NCBI GenBank assembly: GCA_963661945.1
Contig: CAVLDP010000001.1
Coordinates: forward strand, 1-64,000
Source: CAVLDP01 sp963661945
GTDB taxonomy: Bacteria; Bacillota; Clostridia; Lachnospirales; Lachnospiraceae
DNA length: 64,000 bases
Direction: 5' to 3'
The translations under genes and the position numbers were made by a program. This document shows positions 33,279 to 41,649 of this stretch, piece after piece (position 1 is the first letter of the stretch; every line of letters begins with the position of its first letter). The notes under the pieces were generated by a model. It worked only from the letters and a program-made list of their open reading frames with translations. It searched no databases and was not told the DNA's origin.

Positions 33279-34061
33279 ATGAGTGTTCAGTTATTAGATA
33301 AGACGAGAAAGATTGGGAAGCTTCTTCACAATAACAATTCGTCTAAGGTTGTTTTTAATGATATCTGCAGGGTTTTGACAGAGATTCTTGAATCCAATGT
33401 CCTTGTGATTAGTAAGAAGGGCAAGGTACTTGGAATTAGTCATGCTGAGGGTACACCAGAGATTCGCGAGCTTCTCGTTGAAGAGGTTGGTGAATTTATT
33501 GATCCAATGCTAAATGAGAGACTTCTTAGTATCTTATCGACAAAGGAGAATGTGAACCTCTCTACTCTTGGCTTTGAGAATAGTGATGTTTCTAACTACT
33601 CGGCGATTATTACACCAATTGATATCGCTGGAGAGAGACTTGGTTCTTTATTCGTTTATCGTTTTGATCGTCAGTACGACATTGATGATATTATCTTAAG
33701 CGAATATGGAACAACGGTGGTTGGACTTGAGATGATGCGTTCTGTAAATGAAGAGAGCGCAGAAGAGAATCGTAAGGTTCAGATTGTGAAGTCTGCAATT
33801 AGCACCTTATCCTACTCAGAGCTTGAGGCAATTATTCATATCTTTGATGAACTGGATGGAACAGAAGGAATTCTGGTTGCATCGAAGATTGCAGATCGTG
33901 TAGGAATTACTCGTTCTGTTATTGTGAATGCCCTTCGTAAGTTTGAGAGTGCTGGTGTTATCGAATCTCGTTCTTCTGGTATGAAGGGAACCTACATCAA
34001 GGTATTAAATGAAGTTGTCTTTGATGAACTTGCAAGAATCAAGGAACAGAATGCAAGATAA
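33279..34061 (+). CDS. codY: Transcription regulator CodY
   Basis: The 260-residue protein matches CodY in length and layout. The GAF-type N-terminal domain (about 1-155) binds branched-chain amino acids in the family. The C-terminal winged helix-turn-helix contains SKIADRVGITRSVIVNALRKFESAG, and GMKGTYIKVLNE closes it. CodY represses genes when GTP and branched-chain amino acids are plentiful, typically including motility, transport and nitrogen genes. It lies after topA and immediately before the flagellar operon, as in Bacillus subtilis. A candidate CodY site lies before yifB. A strong terminator follows. Confidence 0.96.
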   Translation: MSVQLLDKTRKIGKLLHNNNSSKVVFNDICRVLTEILESNVLVISKKGKVLGISHAEGTPEIRELLVEEVGEFIDPMLNERLLSILSTKENVNLSTLGFENSDVSNYSAIITPIDIAGERLGSLFVYRFDRQYDIDDIILSEYGTTVVGLEMMRSVNEESAEENRKVQIVKSAISTLSYSELEAIIHIFDELDGTEGILVASKIADRVGITRSVIVNALRKFESAGVIESRSSGMKGTYIKVLNEVVFDELARIKEQNAR

Positions 34062-34095
34062 TTAGTAATTTCATCTATGGATAGTATTTGTAAAG

Positions 34096-34126
34096 GGACT
34101 TATAGGAGACTATAAGTCCTTTTTTT
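34096..34126 (+). terminator. Rho-independent terminator after codY
   Basis: GGACTTATAG (34096-34105) pairs perfectly with CTATAAGTCC (34110-34119) around the loop GAGA, followed by seven T residues. It isolates the flagellar operon from codY transcription. Confidence 0.93.
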
Positions 34127-34166
34127 CTTACTCTAAGGAGCAAAGATATTGTGGCTAGGACAAAAC

Positions 34167-34203
34167 AAAAACACAATATAATGTAAAAATGCCTTGTGTT
34201 TTT
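34167..34203. repeat. Inverted repeat upstream of the flagellar operon
   Basis: AAAAACACAA (34167-34176) and TTGTGTTTTT (34194-34203) are perfect inverted copies with 17 bases between them. The right arm contains the probable minus-35 of the flgB promoter, and the spacer contains another TATAAT (34177-34182). The structure looks more like a regulator site than a terminator, because the stem is AT-rich and the transcript upstream has already been ended. Confidence 0.6.
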
Positions 34204-34221
34204 GTGAATATATTTTATAAT
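34194..34221 (+). promoter_or_regulatory. Promoter of the flagellar operon
   Basis: TTGTGT (34194-34199) and TATAAT (34216-34221) are 16 bases apart, followed 40 bases later by the flgB start. It resembles a sigma-A promoter; I see no sigma-28 or sigma-54 motif. Its minus-35 lies within the right arm of the inverted repeat. Confidence 0.65.
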
Positions 34222-34260
34222 AAACTATGAATAGGTGTAGTGTGCCTAAGGAGGGAAGCT

Positions 34261-34653
34261 ATGATTAGTTCAAGCGCATTTGATTACATCAATGTTATGG
34301 ACAAGGCTGCAGACGCATCTTATTTGAGGGAGACTATTATTGCAAATAATATTGCCAATGTAGATACTCCAACATATAAGAGACAGGATGTGGAATTTGC
34401 CAGCGTTCTTGAGAGAGAACTTAAGTCTACGATGACAGGTTCACTTACGCAGGCAGTACATGATGTGGATTTGTCTGATTTGTCTGGTTATCAGTATACG
34501 GACTATGCAGGATATTCTTATCGACTCGACGAGAATAATGTAGACATTGATACAGAAAATGTGGAACTTGCTTCAGAGCAGCTTCGTTATCAGACAGAGA
34601 TTCAGGCTGTGACTATGGATTTTAATCGCATTAAGACTGCGATAGGCTCATAG
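34261..34653 (+). CDS. flgB: Flagellar proximal rod protein FlgB
   Basis: The 130-residue protein starts at ATG 34261 behind AAGGAGGG; an in-frame GTG 21 bases upstream includes that site and is not used. The rod-protein signature is LRETIIANNIANVDTPTYKR (about residues 22-41). FlgB forms the first part of the drive rod over the MS ring. It heads the fla/che locus and is followed 11 bases later by flgC. Confidence 0.95.
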   Translation: MISSSAFDYINVMDKAADASYLRETIIANNIANVDTPTYKRQDVEFASVLERELKSTMTGSLTQAVHDVDLSDLSGYQYTDYAGYSYRLDENNVDIDTENVELASEQLRYQTEIQAVTMDFNRIKTAIGS

Positions 34654-34664
34654 GAGGTGTAGTT

Positions 34665-35111
34665 ATGGGTTTATTTCAATCTTTTGATATCTGCGCGTCT
34701 GGTATGACTGCACAGAGATTTCGAATGGATACAATTGCAGAGAATATTGCAAATGTGAATACAACCAGGACAGAGGATGGTACGCCATATCGTCGTAAGA
34801 TTGTTACCTTTGAGGAGAAGACAGTTGGAACATCCTTTGCAGATGTTCTTCAGGGAAAGCAGACATTCAATGGCAATGGTGTCAAGGTCTCTTCTGTGAC
34901 AGAGGATTATGAGACGGACTTTACAGCAGAATATGATCCTTCGAATCCAGATGCTGACGAATATGGTTATGTCTATTATCCTAACGTCAATACGGTAACA
35001 GAGATGACGAATCTGATTGACAGTAGTAGAGCTTACGAGGCCAGTGCTACTGCATTTGATGCAGTGAAGGCTATGGCTCAGACAGGTATTACTGCGGGCG
35101 GTACATCATAA
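34665..35111 (+). CDS. flgC: Flagellar proximal rod protein FlgC
   Basis: The 148-residue protein has the N-terminal rod motif (SGMTAQRFRMDTIAENIANV) and the C-terminal coiled-coil pair region (TEMTNLIDSSRAYEASATAF). It stacks with FlgB and FlgF/G in the rod, outside the membrane, and is exported by the flagellar type III system rather than through a signal peptide. TAGGAGGTG precedes the ATG. Confidence 0.96.
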   Translation: MGLFQSFDICASGMTAQRFRMDTIAENIANVNTTRTEDGTPYRRKIVTFEEKTVGTSFADVLQGKQTFNGNGVKVSSVTEDYETDFTAEYDPSNPDADEYGYVYYPNVNTVTEMTNLIDSSRAYEASATAFDAVKAMAQTGITAGGTS

Positions 35112-35131
35112 GAAACTATTAGGGGGAAGAT

Positions 35132-35440
35132 ATGGATATTTCGGCAATTTCAAATCTCTATAAGACAACAGATAATGCGACAGCCATCAAGCAGCTTGAC
35201 ACATCGGATTCGAATGATTTTAGTTCCGTGCTATCTTCTGTGATGTCTATGGTTGATGAGACGAATACTTTGCAGAATTCAGCAGAGGCTGAGCAGATTA
35301 AGTTTGCTCTTGGAGAATCAGATAATACACATGATCTTGCTATTGCACAGCAGAAGGCCAATGTAGCACTTCAGTATACGGTTGCTGTGAGAGATCGTTT
35401 CATTTCTGCTTATCAAGAGATTATGCAGATGCAGATTTAA
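35132..35440 (+). CDS. fliE: Flagellar hook-basal body adaptor FliE
   Basis: The 102-residue protein joins the MS ring to the rod. The sequence is helical and polar. Its C-terminus NVALQYTVAVRDRFISAYQEIMQMQI is the conserved FliE ending and is required for assembly in known systems. It sits at the usual place between flgC and fliF, behind AGGGGGAAG. Confidence 0.94.
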   Translation: MDISAISNLYKTTDNATAIKQLDTSDSNDFSSVLSSVMSMVDETNTLQNSAEAEQIKFALGESDNTHDLAIAQQKANVALQYTVAVRDRFISAYQEIMQMQI

Positions 35441-35461
35441 GAAATTGGAGTTTAGGGTAAG

Positions 35462-37072
35462 ATGCCAGAACAGGTACAAGAATTACTGAATAGAATAACG
35501 GAATGGTGGAAGAAGTTTACTTCCAGACAGAAGATTCTGATTATAAGTTCTGTCTCTGTAGCTTTGGTAGCTTTTATTATCTTGGGCTATGTTGTAACTC
35601 GACCTACGATGATCGAGATTATCAAGTGCGACTCTGCGGAACAGGCATCTACGGTTCAGAGCTTGTTTGATGGGGATAATATCGTTTATGAAGTCTCTTC
35701 TGATGGTATGACCTATTATATCAATGAGGAGGATCGTGCTGCTGCAACAATTCTTCTTGGAACCAATGAGATTCCTAACGAAGGATATGGAATCGATGAT
35801 GTTGTAGACGGTTCATTTTCTACAACAGAAGCAGATAAACAGAAGAAATATCAGGTGTATCTGGAGGAACAATTAGAGAAGCAGCTTGCTACACTTAATA
35901 GTGTGAAGTCTGCAGAGGTTACCTTATATATTCCTGATGATGATGGCACAATCATTTCATCGAACGAGGAGTCTTATGCCAGAGTAATTCTGGATGTTGA
36001 TACAACATCAATCGATGACATTACTACTTGGGCAGCAAATATTGCCAAATATATTGCAACTGGTCTTGGAAATGATACTACGGAGAATATTACCATTCTC
36101 GATGGAAATGGTAATTCCCTGTTTGCTGGTGGAGATGAGGTATCCAGTGCAGGACTTGCATCTTCCAATCAGGCGGTGAAGCAGGCAGCAGAAGCGGCTA
36201 CTGCATCAAAGGTTCGTTCAACCATTGCCAGTACAAGCGATGGTTCGCTCTATGACAATGTGGATGTAGGCGTGAATCTGTCTATGTCATTCCAGAATGT
36301 GAATACAGTAGATTATCATTATTATGTCGATGATGGTCAGACCCAGGGTTATCTTGATAGCCGGACAGAATCAACGACAGAATCGACAACGGGTTCCGGT
36401 GGTACACCTGGTACGGATTCAAATGATGATACAACTTATGTAATTGAGGATGATTCTACGTCTTCAACTTCTACATCAGATGTGACGGAAGATTATTTGC
36501 CTAGTGAGACCATTACGACAACAGATGGTGAGGTGGGTCAGATTTCCTATGACGACTCATCCATTACTATCGTTGCAACGAATTATGTTGTCTACAATGA
36601 GGATGATTTGACGGCTGATGGAACACTTGATTCCATGACCTTTGATGAATTTGTCGCTGCAAATTCTGCAAAGACGCAGACAGAAGTGACAGACGAAGTT
36701 TATACAGCGGTATCCAATGCAACGGGTATTCCGACGGCGAATATTTCAATTATTGCCTACGATGTTCCTATGTTCCAGTATTCAGATTCTGGTCGTGATA
36801 TTACAGATTATATCCAGATTGCAATTGCTTTACTTGTATTTGCACTTCTTGGCTTCTTAGTATTTAGATCACTTCGCAAGGAAGAAGAGGAAGAAGTTGA
36901 AGAAGAGATGACGGTAGACGATTTGCTTGAGGCCACCAAGGAGGAGGAACTGGAGGATATCGGCTTCCAGGAGAAGTCCGAGGCAAGAGTTCTTATTGAG
37001 AAATTTGTCGATGAGAATCCAGAGGCAGTAGCGAATCTGCTTCGCAACTGGTTAAATGATGATTGGGGTTAA
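35462..37072 (+). CDS. fliF: Flagellar MS-ring protein FliF
   Basis: The 536-residue protein builds the membrane ring that anchors the motor. A first membrane segment lies at about 25-47 and a second at about 443-463. Between them are the ring-building motifs (YQVYLEEQLEKQLATL and VTLYIPDDDGT) and a long Ser/Thr/Asp-rich external stretch (about 300-345) that is less conserved. The cytoplasmic tail ends with ENPEAVANLLRNWLNDDWG, the FliG-binding end. The start is ATG 35462, behind GGAGTTTAGGG. Confidence 0.96.
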   Translation: MPEQVQELLNRITEWWKKFTSRQKILIISSVSVALVAFIILGYVVTRPTMIEIIKCDSAEQASTVQSLFDGDNIVYEVSSDGMTYYINEEDRAAATILLGTNEIPNEGYGIDDVVDGSFSTTEADKQKKYQVYLEEQLEKQLATLNSVKSAEVTLYIPDDDGTIISSNEESYARVILDVDTTSIDDITTWAANIAKYIATGLGNDTTENITILDGNGNSLFAGGDEVSSAGLASSNQAVKQAAEAATASKVRSTIASTSDGSLYDNVDVGVNLSMSFQNVNTVDYHYYVDDGQTQGYLDSRTESTTESTTGSGGTPGTDSNDDTTYVIEDDSTSSTSTSDVTEDYLPSETITTTDGEVGQISYDDSSITIVATNYVVYNEDDLTADGTLDSMTFDEFVAANSAKTQTEVTDEVYTAVSNATGIPTANISIIAYDVPMFQYSDSGRDITDYIQIAIALLVFALLGFLVFRSLRKEEEEEVEEEMTVDDLLEATKEEELEDIGFQEKSEARVLIEKFVDENPEAVANLLRNWLNDDWG

Positions 37073-37080
37073 GAGGGAAT

Positions 37081-38088
37081 ATGGCTATAGATGATTACAG
37101 TGGTGTGCAAAAGGCGGCGATTCTTCTGATCACGCTTGGACCAGAGAAATCTGCTGACATTTTTAAGCACCTAAAGGAAGAAGAAATTGAAGAATTGACC
37201 TTGGAGATTGCCAATACCAGAAGTATCTCTCCTGAGGTTAAGGAAGATGTGATTAATGAGTTCTATCAGGTCTGCCTAGCTCAGCAGTATATTGCTGAGG
37301 GTGGTATCGGATACGCCAAGGAGCTTCTGGAGAAGGCACTTGGTGAAGATAAGGCTCATGATGTCATAACCAAGCTTACTGCTTCTCTTCAGGTTCGCCC
37401 ATTTGAATTTATTCGTAAGACAGAGCCGAGTCAGGTTCTTAACTTCATTCAGGATGAGCATCCTCAGACAATTGCCATGATTTTGTCTTATTTGCCAGCA
37501 GGACAGGCCTCTATGATTATAGGAGCTCTAAATCCTGAGATGCAGGCAGATGTAGCCAAGAGAATAGCTCTGATGGATAGAACTTCGCCAGAAGTAATCA
37601 AGGAGGTTGAACGAGTGCTTGAGCGCAAGCTTTCTTCACTTATTAACCAGGATTACACGATTGCGGGTGGCGTGGATGCTACTGTTGCAATCTTAAATGC
37701 GGTTGACCGTGGTACAGAGAAACGTATTATGGAATCTCTCGAAATTGATGAACCAGAGCTTGCAGAAGAGATTCGTAAGAAGATGTTCGTATTCGAAGAT
37801 ATTCTCCTTCTCGACGATCGTGCTATTCAGCGTGTGCTTCGTGAAGTCGACAACTCTACTCTGGAGATTGCGCTTAAGGGTACCAATGAAGAGGTACAAT
37901 CTGTTATCTTCAAGAACCTGTCATCTCGTCTTGCTGCTATGATCAAGGAAGACATGGATTATATGGGCCCTGTTCGTATGAAGGATGTAGAGGAAGCTCA
38001 GCAGCGTATTGTTGCTGAAATCCGTAAGCTGGAGGATAGTGGTGAAATTGTTATCTCTAGAGGTGGAGGTGACGATTTAGTTGTCTAA
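37081..38088 (+). CDS. fliG: Flagellar motor switch protein FliG
   Basis: The 335-residue protein starts at ATG 37081 (MAIDDYSGVQKAAILL) behind AGAGGGAA; an in-frame start inside fliF at 37063 is less likely. All three switch domains are present, with the EHPQTIAMILSYL motif in the middle domain and charged torque helices in the C-terminal part (EEIRKKMFVFEDILLLDDRAIQRVLREV). FliG transmits torque from the MotA stator and sets rotation sense together with FliM and FliY. Its end overlaps the fliH start by eight bases. Confidence 0.97.
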   Translation: MAIDDYSGVQKAAILLITLGPEKSADIFKHLKEEEIEELTLEIANTRSISPEVKEDVINEFYQVCLAQQYIAEGGIGYAKELLEKALGEDKAHDVITKLTASLQVRPFEFIRKTEPSQVLNFIQDEHPQTIAMILSYLPAGQASMIIGALNPEMQADVAKRIALMDRTSPEVIKEVERVLERKLSSLINQDYTIAGGVDATVAILNAVDRGTEKRIMESLEIDEPELAEEIRKKMFVFEDILLLDDRAIQRVLREVDNSTLEIALKGTNEEVQSVIFKNLSSRLAAMIKEDMDYMGPVRMKDVEEAQQRIVAEIRKLEDSGEIVISRGGGDDLVV

Positions 38089-38968
38089 TATCATTTACAG
38101 TATGCAAGTGATCCCTCCTACAACAGAGGATGATGATATAACTCTCCAGATTAATTCCAATGATTTTGTGGCAAGAAAGCTTGAGCTCTTCCAGGAACAG
38201 CAGGAGAAGAAAAGGGAAGAAGCTGCCCGCAAGGCCAGGGAAGAACTTATGATGCAGCCGGCCTACGATGAAGAGGGAAATCCAATCCTTGATGAAGAGG
38301 GAAATCAGCTTCTTATGAGAGATATTATGCCGGAAGAAGAGGAAGAGGAGGGAGAAGATCCAGCTCTTACGATTCAGGCAGCGCAGGAAGAAGCTGAGAA
38401 TATCTTGTCCCGTGCTCGGATGGAGGCGGACCAGATTATAGAGGATGCATCCAGACAGGCGGAGGCGCTTCGGGGGCATATCGAAGATGAAGCCAAGAGA
38501 GAAGGCTATAATGCTGGCCTTACGCAAGCTGGCGCTGAGATGAGCGAAGAACGTAGAAAGCTTGATAAGCAGGCTGCAGACCTTCTCGAGCAGTATGAAA
38601 TCAGACAGTCCAATATGGAGAGAGAACTGGTCTCTGTCATTGCAGATACTATGAGCGAAGTCTTCCACGTAATGTATTCTGAAGATCAGGAATTGATTCT
38701 GCACATTGTAGAGAATGCAGTTACTGGTATTGAGGGCAGCAAGCAGTTTCTGATCAAGGTAAATGAGGAGAATTTTGCTTTCCTTCAGGAACAGAAGGCT
38801 TCCCTTATCGAGAAGGTTGGAACGGGCATCCAGATAGACATCCTTAATGACCCGGTTCTTACCAGCGACCAGGTTATGATTGAGACGGATGGCGGACTTT
38901 TTGACTGCTCTATGGATACGCAGCTTAAGAACCTGACACGAGCAATTAAGGCACTGAGTTTACGATAG
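38081..38968 (+). CDS. fliH: Flagellar export ATPase regulator FliH
   Basis: The 295-residue protein probably starts at TTG 38081: GGAGGTGA lies nine bases upstream inside fliG, and the first ATG is not placed so well. It has charged, Glu-rich helices, with a short duplicated DEEGN sequence at about 65-80, and a C-terminal domain from about 180. FliH dimers hold the FliI ATPase in check and bring it to the export gate. Its position between fliG and fliI agrees. Length is usual for clostridial FliH. Confidence 0.9.
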   Translation: MSNIIYSMQVIPPTTEDDDITLQINSNDFVARKLELFQEQQEKKREEAARKAREELMMQPAYDEEGNPILDEEGNQLLMRDIMPEEEEEEGEDPALTIQAAQEEAENILSRARMEADQIIEDASRQAEALRGHIEDEAKREGYNAGLTQAGAEMSEERRKLDKQAADLLEQYEIRQSNMERELVSVIADTMSEVFHVMYSEDQELILHIVENAVTGIEGSKQFLIKVNEENFAFLQEQKASLIEKVGTGIQIDILNDPVLTSDQVMIETDGGLFDCSMDTQLKNLTRAIKALSLR

Positions 38969-38976
38969 GAAATGAC

Positions 38977-40326
38977 ATGTCAGGATTAATAAATGCAAAC
39001 AAATATTATTCCTTAATAGATCAAAATTATTACGATGCCCTAGGCACTGTAATGAAGGTTGTGGGCCTTACGATTGAATCACTCGGACCTGTTGCCAAAC
39101 TAAATGACTTATGTCTTATTTCTACGAATTCCGAGGATGGACATAAGGTAATGGCAGAGGTTGTGGGATTTCGAGATAAGACCCTTATTCTTATGCCATT
39201 TGAGACAACAGAGGGAATTGGTGTTGGCTGTATTGTGGAAAATACCGGTCATCCGCTTGCCATTCCAGTAGGCGAGGAGCTTCTCGGTCATACGCTAGAT
39301 GGCATCGGTCGGCCGACAGACTTAGATGGCGAATTGGATTTTGCCTGTCATTATCCAGTGGAAGCACCACCTCCAGATCCAATGGAGCGCGTGATTATTT
39401 CTGAGCCTTTGCCTCTTGGCGTGAAGGCTGTGGATGGACTAATTACCGTCGGCAAGGGACAGCGTATTGGAATCTTTGCAGGTTCTGGTGTAGGTAAATC
39501 GACTCTTATGGGTATGTTTGCCAGGAATACGAAGGCAGATATCAATGTGATTGCTCTTATTGGTGAGCGTGGCCGAGAGGTTCGCGAATTTGTAGAGCAT
39601 GATCTTGGGCCGGAAGGAATGGCGAGGTCTGTTGTAGTTGTAGCTACCTCGGATAAGCCAGCCTTGATACGTAAGAAGGCAGCACTTACTGCAACAGCAA
39701 TTGCCGAGTATTTTAGAGATCAAGGGAAGGATGTCCTTCTGATGATGGATTCACTTACTCGTTTTTCGATGGCACAGAGGGAGATTGGCCTCGCATCTGG
39801 GGAACCACCTGTTACAAGGGGATATCCACCTTCTGTTTATTCGGAGATGCCAAAGCTTCTTGAGAGAGCTGGAAATGATGCCAGAGGATCGATTACTGGT
39901 CTCTATACAGTTCTTGTAGATGGTGACGATTTCAATGAACCGATTACGGATACGGCAAGATCTATTTTGGATGGGCATATCGTCCTTAATCGTAAGCTTG
40001 CCCAGAGAAATCATTATCCAGCAATTGATGTTCTTGCCTCGATTTCGAGAGTAATGTCGGCTGTTGCAACGCGTGATCATAAGAAATCAGCCGGACAGTT
40101 TAAGAATGTTATGGCGACCTATCAGGAAGCTGAGGACCTCATCAATATTGGCGCATACAAGGCAGGATCGAATAAGAATATTGACTTTGCAATATCCAAG
40201 ATTGATGAGGTTAACGATTTCCTCCTGCAGGAAACCGATGAGAAGTTCTCCTATGAAGAGATTTTGGACCAGTTATTTTCTATCTTTCCAGTAGAACAGA
40301 AGGCCAAGGATGCGCTAGAGGAGTAA
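38977..40326 (+). CDS. fliI: Flagellum-specific ATPase FliI
   Basis: The 449-residue ATPase resembles F1-beta. Walker A is AGSGVGKST (about 168-176). LLMMDSLTRFSMAQREIGLASGEPP and the catalytic GERGREVREF (about 195-205) are intact. It powers early export of rod, hook and filament subunits from the cytoplasmic side of the basal body. It starts eight bases after fliH. Confidence 0.97.
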   Translation: MSGLINANKYYSLIDQNYYDALGTVMKVVGLTIESLGPVAKLNDLCLISTNSEDGHKVMAEVVGFRDKTLILMPFETTEGIGVGCIVENTGHPLAIPVGEELLGHTLDGIGRPTDLDGELDFACHYPVEAPPPDPMERVIISEPLPLGVKAVDGLITVGKGQRIGIFAGSGVGKSTLMGMFARNTKADINVIALIGERGREVREFVEHDLGPEGMARSVVVVATSDKPALIRKKAALTATAIAEYFRDQGKDVLLMMDSLTRFSMAQREIGLASGEPPVTRGYPPSVYSEMPKLLERAGNDARGSITGLYTVLVDGDDFNEPITDTARSILDGHIVLNRKLAQRNHYPAIDVLASISRVMSAVATRDHKKSAGQFKNVMATYQEAEDLINIGAYKAGSNKNIDFAISKIDEVNDFLLQETDEKFSYEEILDQLFSIFPVEQKAKDALEE

Positions 40327-40327
40327 G

Positions 40328-40768
40328 ATGGCAGCCTTTCATTATCGATTGCAAAATGTACTTAATATCAAGCTTCAGCTGGAGAACCAGGAGAAGATTA
40401 ACTTTGGCCTTGCAAATGCTGCCCTTCAGGAAGAGCAGATGAAATTGCAGGAGCTTATGGTTCGTCGTGCGGGTTACGAGAAGCATCTAAAGGAATTGTC
40501 TGAGGGAACTCTTGACCTTAGAGAGATTAATTCCTGCAAGAAATCCATTGATTCCATGAAGCGATTAGTAAGGGATCAGATGCTTGCAGTTCGAAATGCA
40601 CAAAGGAATGTGGAATTTGCCAGGATGCGGATGAATGAAGCAATTAAGGAACGCAAGACCTATGAGAAGCTGAAGGAGCATGCCTTTGAAGACTTCAAGG
40701 AAGAGCTGAAGCAGGAAGAAAATAAGCTAAATGACGAATTAACAAGCTACACGTATCGCGTAAATTAA
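40328..40768 (+). CDS. fliJ: Flagellar export chaperone FliJ
   Basis: The 146-residue protein is a two-helix coiled coil with a FHYRLQNVLNIKLQLENQEK start, typical of FliJ. It works as the central stalk of the export ATPase and recycles chaperones. It begins one base after the fliI stop, so translation is likely coupled. Confidence 0.9.
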   Translation: MAAFHYRLQNVLNIKLQLENQEKINFGLANAALQEEQMKLQELMVRRAGYEKHLKELSEGTLDLREINSCKKSIDSMKRLVRDQMLAVRNAQRNVEFARMRMNEAIKERKTYEKLKEHAFEDFKEELKQEENKLNDELTSYTYRVN

Positions 40769-40786
40769 GTAGATAAGGGATGAATT

Positions 40787-41602
40787 ATGGCGGAAGAAGA
40801 GAAGGAATTATCGAAAAAGGAACAAAAGAAACTGGAGAAGGAAGCAAAAAAGGCAGAGAAGGAAGCTGCAAAGGAAGAAGGGCTGGATGAAGAAGAGGAG
40901 TCTGCGGGTGGCTCTGTTCTCGTAGCAATTGTTGCAATTTTAATTGTTGCTATTTGGCTCGCTATCTTTGCACTTATTGTAAAGATGGATGTTGGTGGCT
41001 TCGGCTCAACAGTTCTTTATCCGATTCTTAAGGACGTGCCTGTTGTAAATAAGATTCTTCCAGAAGTTACAGAATATGCAGAAGAGGATGAGGCTTACAG
41101 CTTTGATACCATCGATGATGCGGTTGTAAGAATCAAGGAATTGGAAGCGGAGCTTGCTGATGCAAAATCTACAACCTCTAATTCAGATGCTCATATTGCA
41201 GAACTCGAGGCAGAGGCTGCAGAGCTTCAGCAATACAAGGAAGATGAAGCAAATTTTGAGGCAACCAAAGAAAAATTTTACGAAGAGGTTGTTTTTTCCG
41301 ACAATGCACCCGATATATCTACATATAAGGAATACTATGAGAGCATTGACTCAGAAAATGCTGCAGCAATTTACAAGGAAGTGGTTGAGCAGCTTCAGGA
41401 GAGTGAGGACTTGTCGGATTATGTAAGTACCTATTCTTCCATGAAGGCATCTCAAGCTGCTTCTATTTTTGATACTATGACAGATGATCTTGAACTAGTG
41501 GCCAAGATTCTAGGCCAGATGGATGCATCGTCAAGGGGTGATATTCTTGGAGCCATGAATACCGATACCGCCGCTCAGGTGACGAAACTCATGGAGCCTT
41601 AG
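40787..41602 (+). CDS. MotE/YlxF-like flagellar protein with one membrane segment
   Basis: The 271-residue protein has a Lys/Glu-rich cytoplasmic head (1-40), a membrane segment (about 42-66), a coiled coil with repeats of IAELEAE type (about 105-150), and a C-terminal helical domain (about 180-268) ending in MDASSRGDILGAMNTDTAAQVTKLM, which resembles the MgtE N-terminal domain. This layout matches YlxF in the Bacillus fla/che operon and MotE, a chaperone for the stator protein MotC in rhizobia. It lies between fliJ and fliK as YlxF does. The role is inferred. Confidence 0.75.
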   Translation: MAEEEKELSKKEQKKLEKEAKKAEKEAAKEEGLDEEEESAGGSVLVAIVAILIVAIWLAIFALIVKMDVGGFGSTVLYPILKDVPVVNKILPEVTEYAEEDEAYSFDTIDDAVVRIKELEAELADAKSTTSNSDAHIAELEAEAAELQQYKEDEANFEATKEKFYEEVVFSDNAPDISTYKEYYESIDSENAAAIYKEVVEQLQESEDLSDYVSTYSSMKASQAASIFDTMTDDLELVAKILGQMDASSRGDILGAMNTDTAAQVTKLMEP

Positions 41603-41649
41603 AATATATAGGCAATACGCCAACAAAATTTAAGAAAGGAGGAGAGAAT

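Noticed and set aside
38057..38704. A 215-codon minus-strand frame opposite fliH
   Set aside because: It is opposite a gene expected at this place, and its sequence looks like reverse-translated Glu-rich coiled coil.
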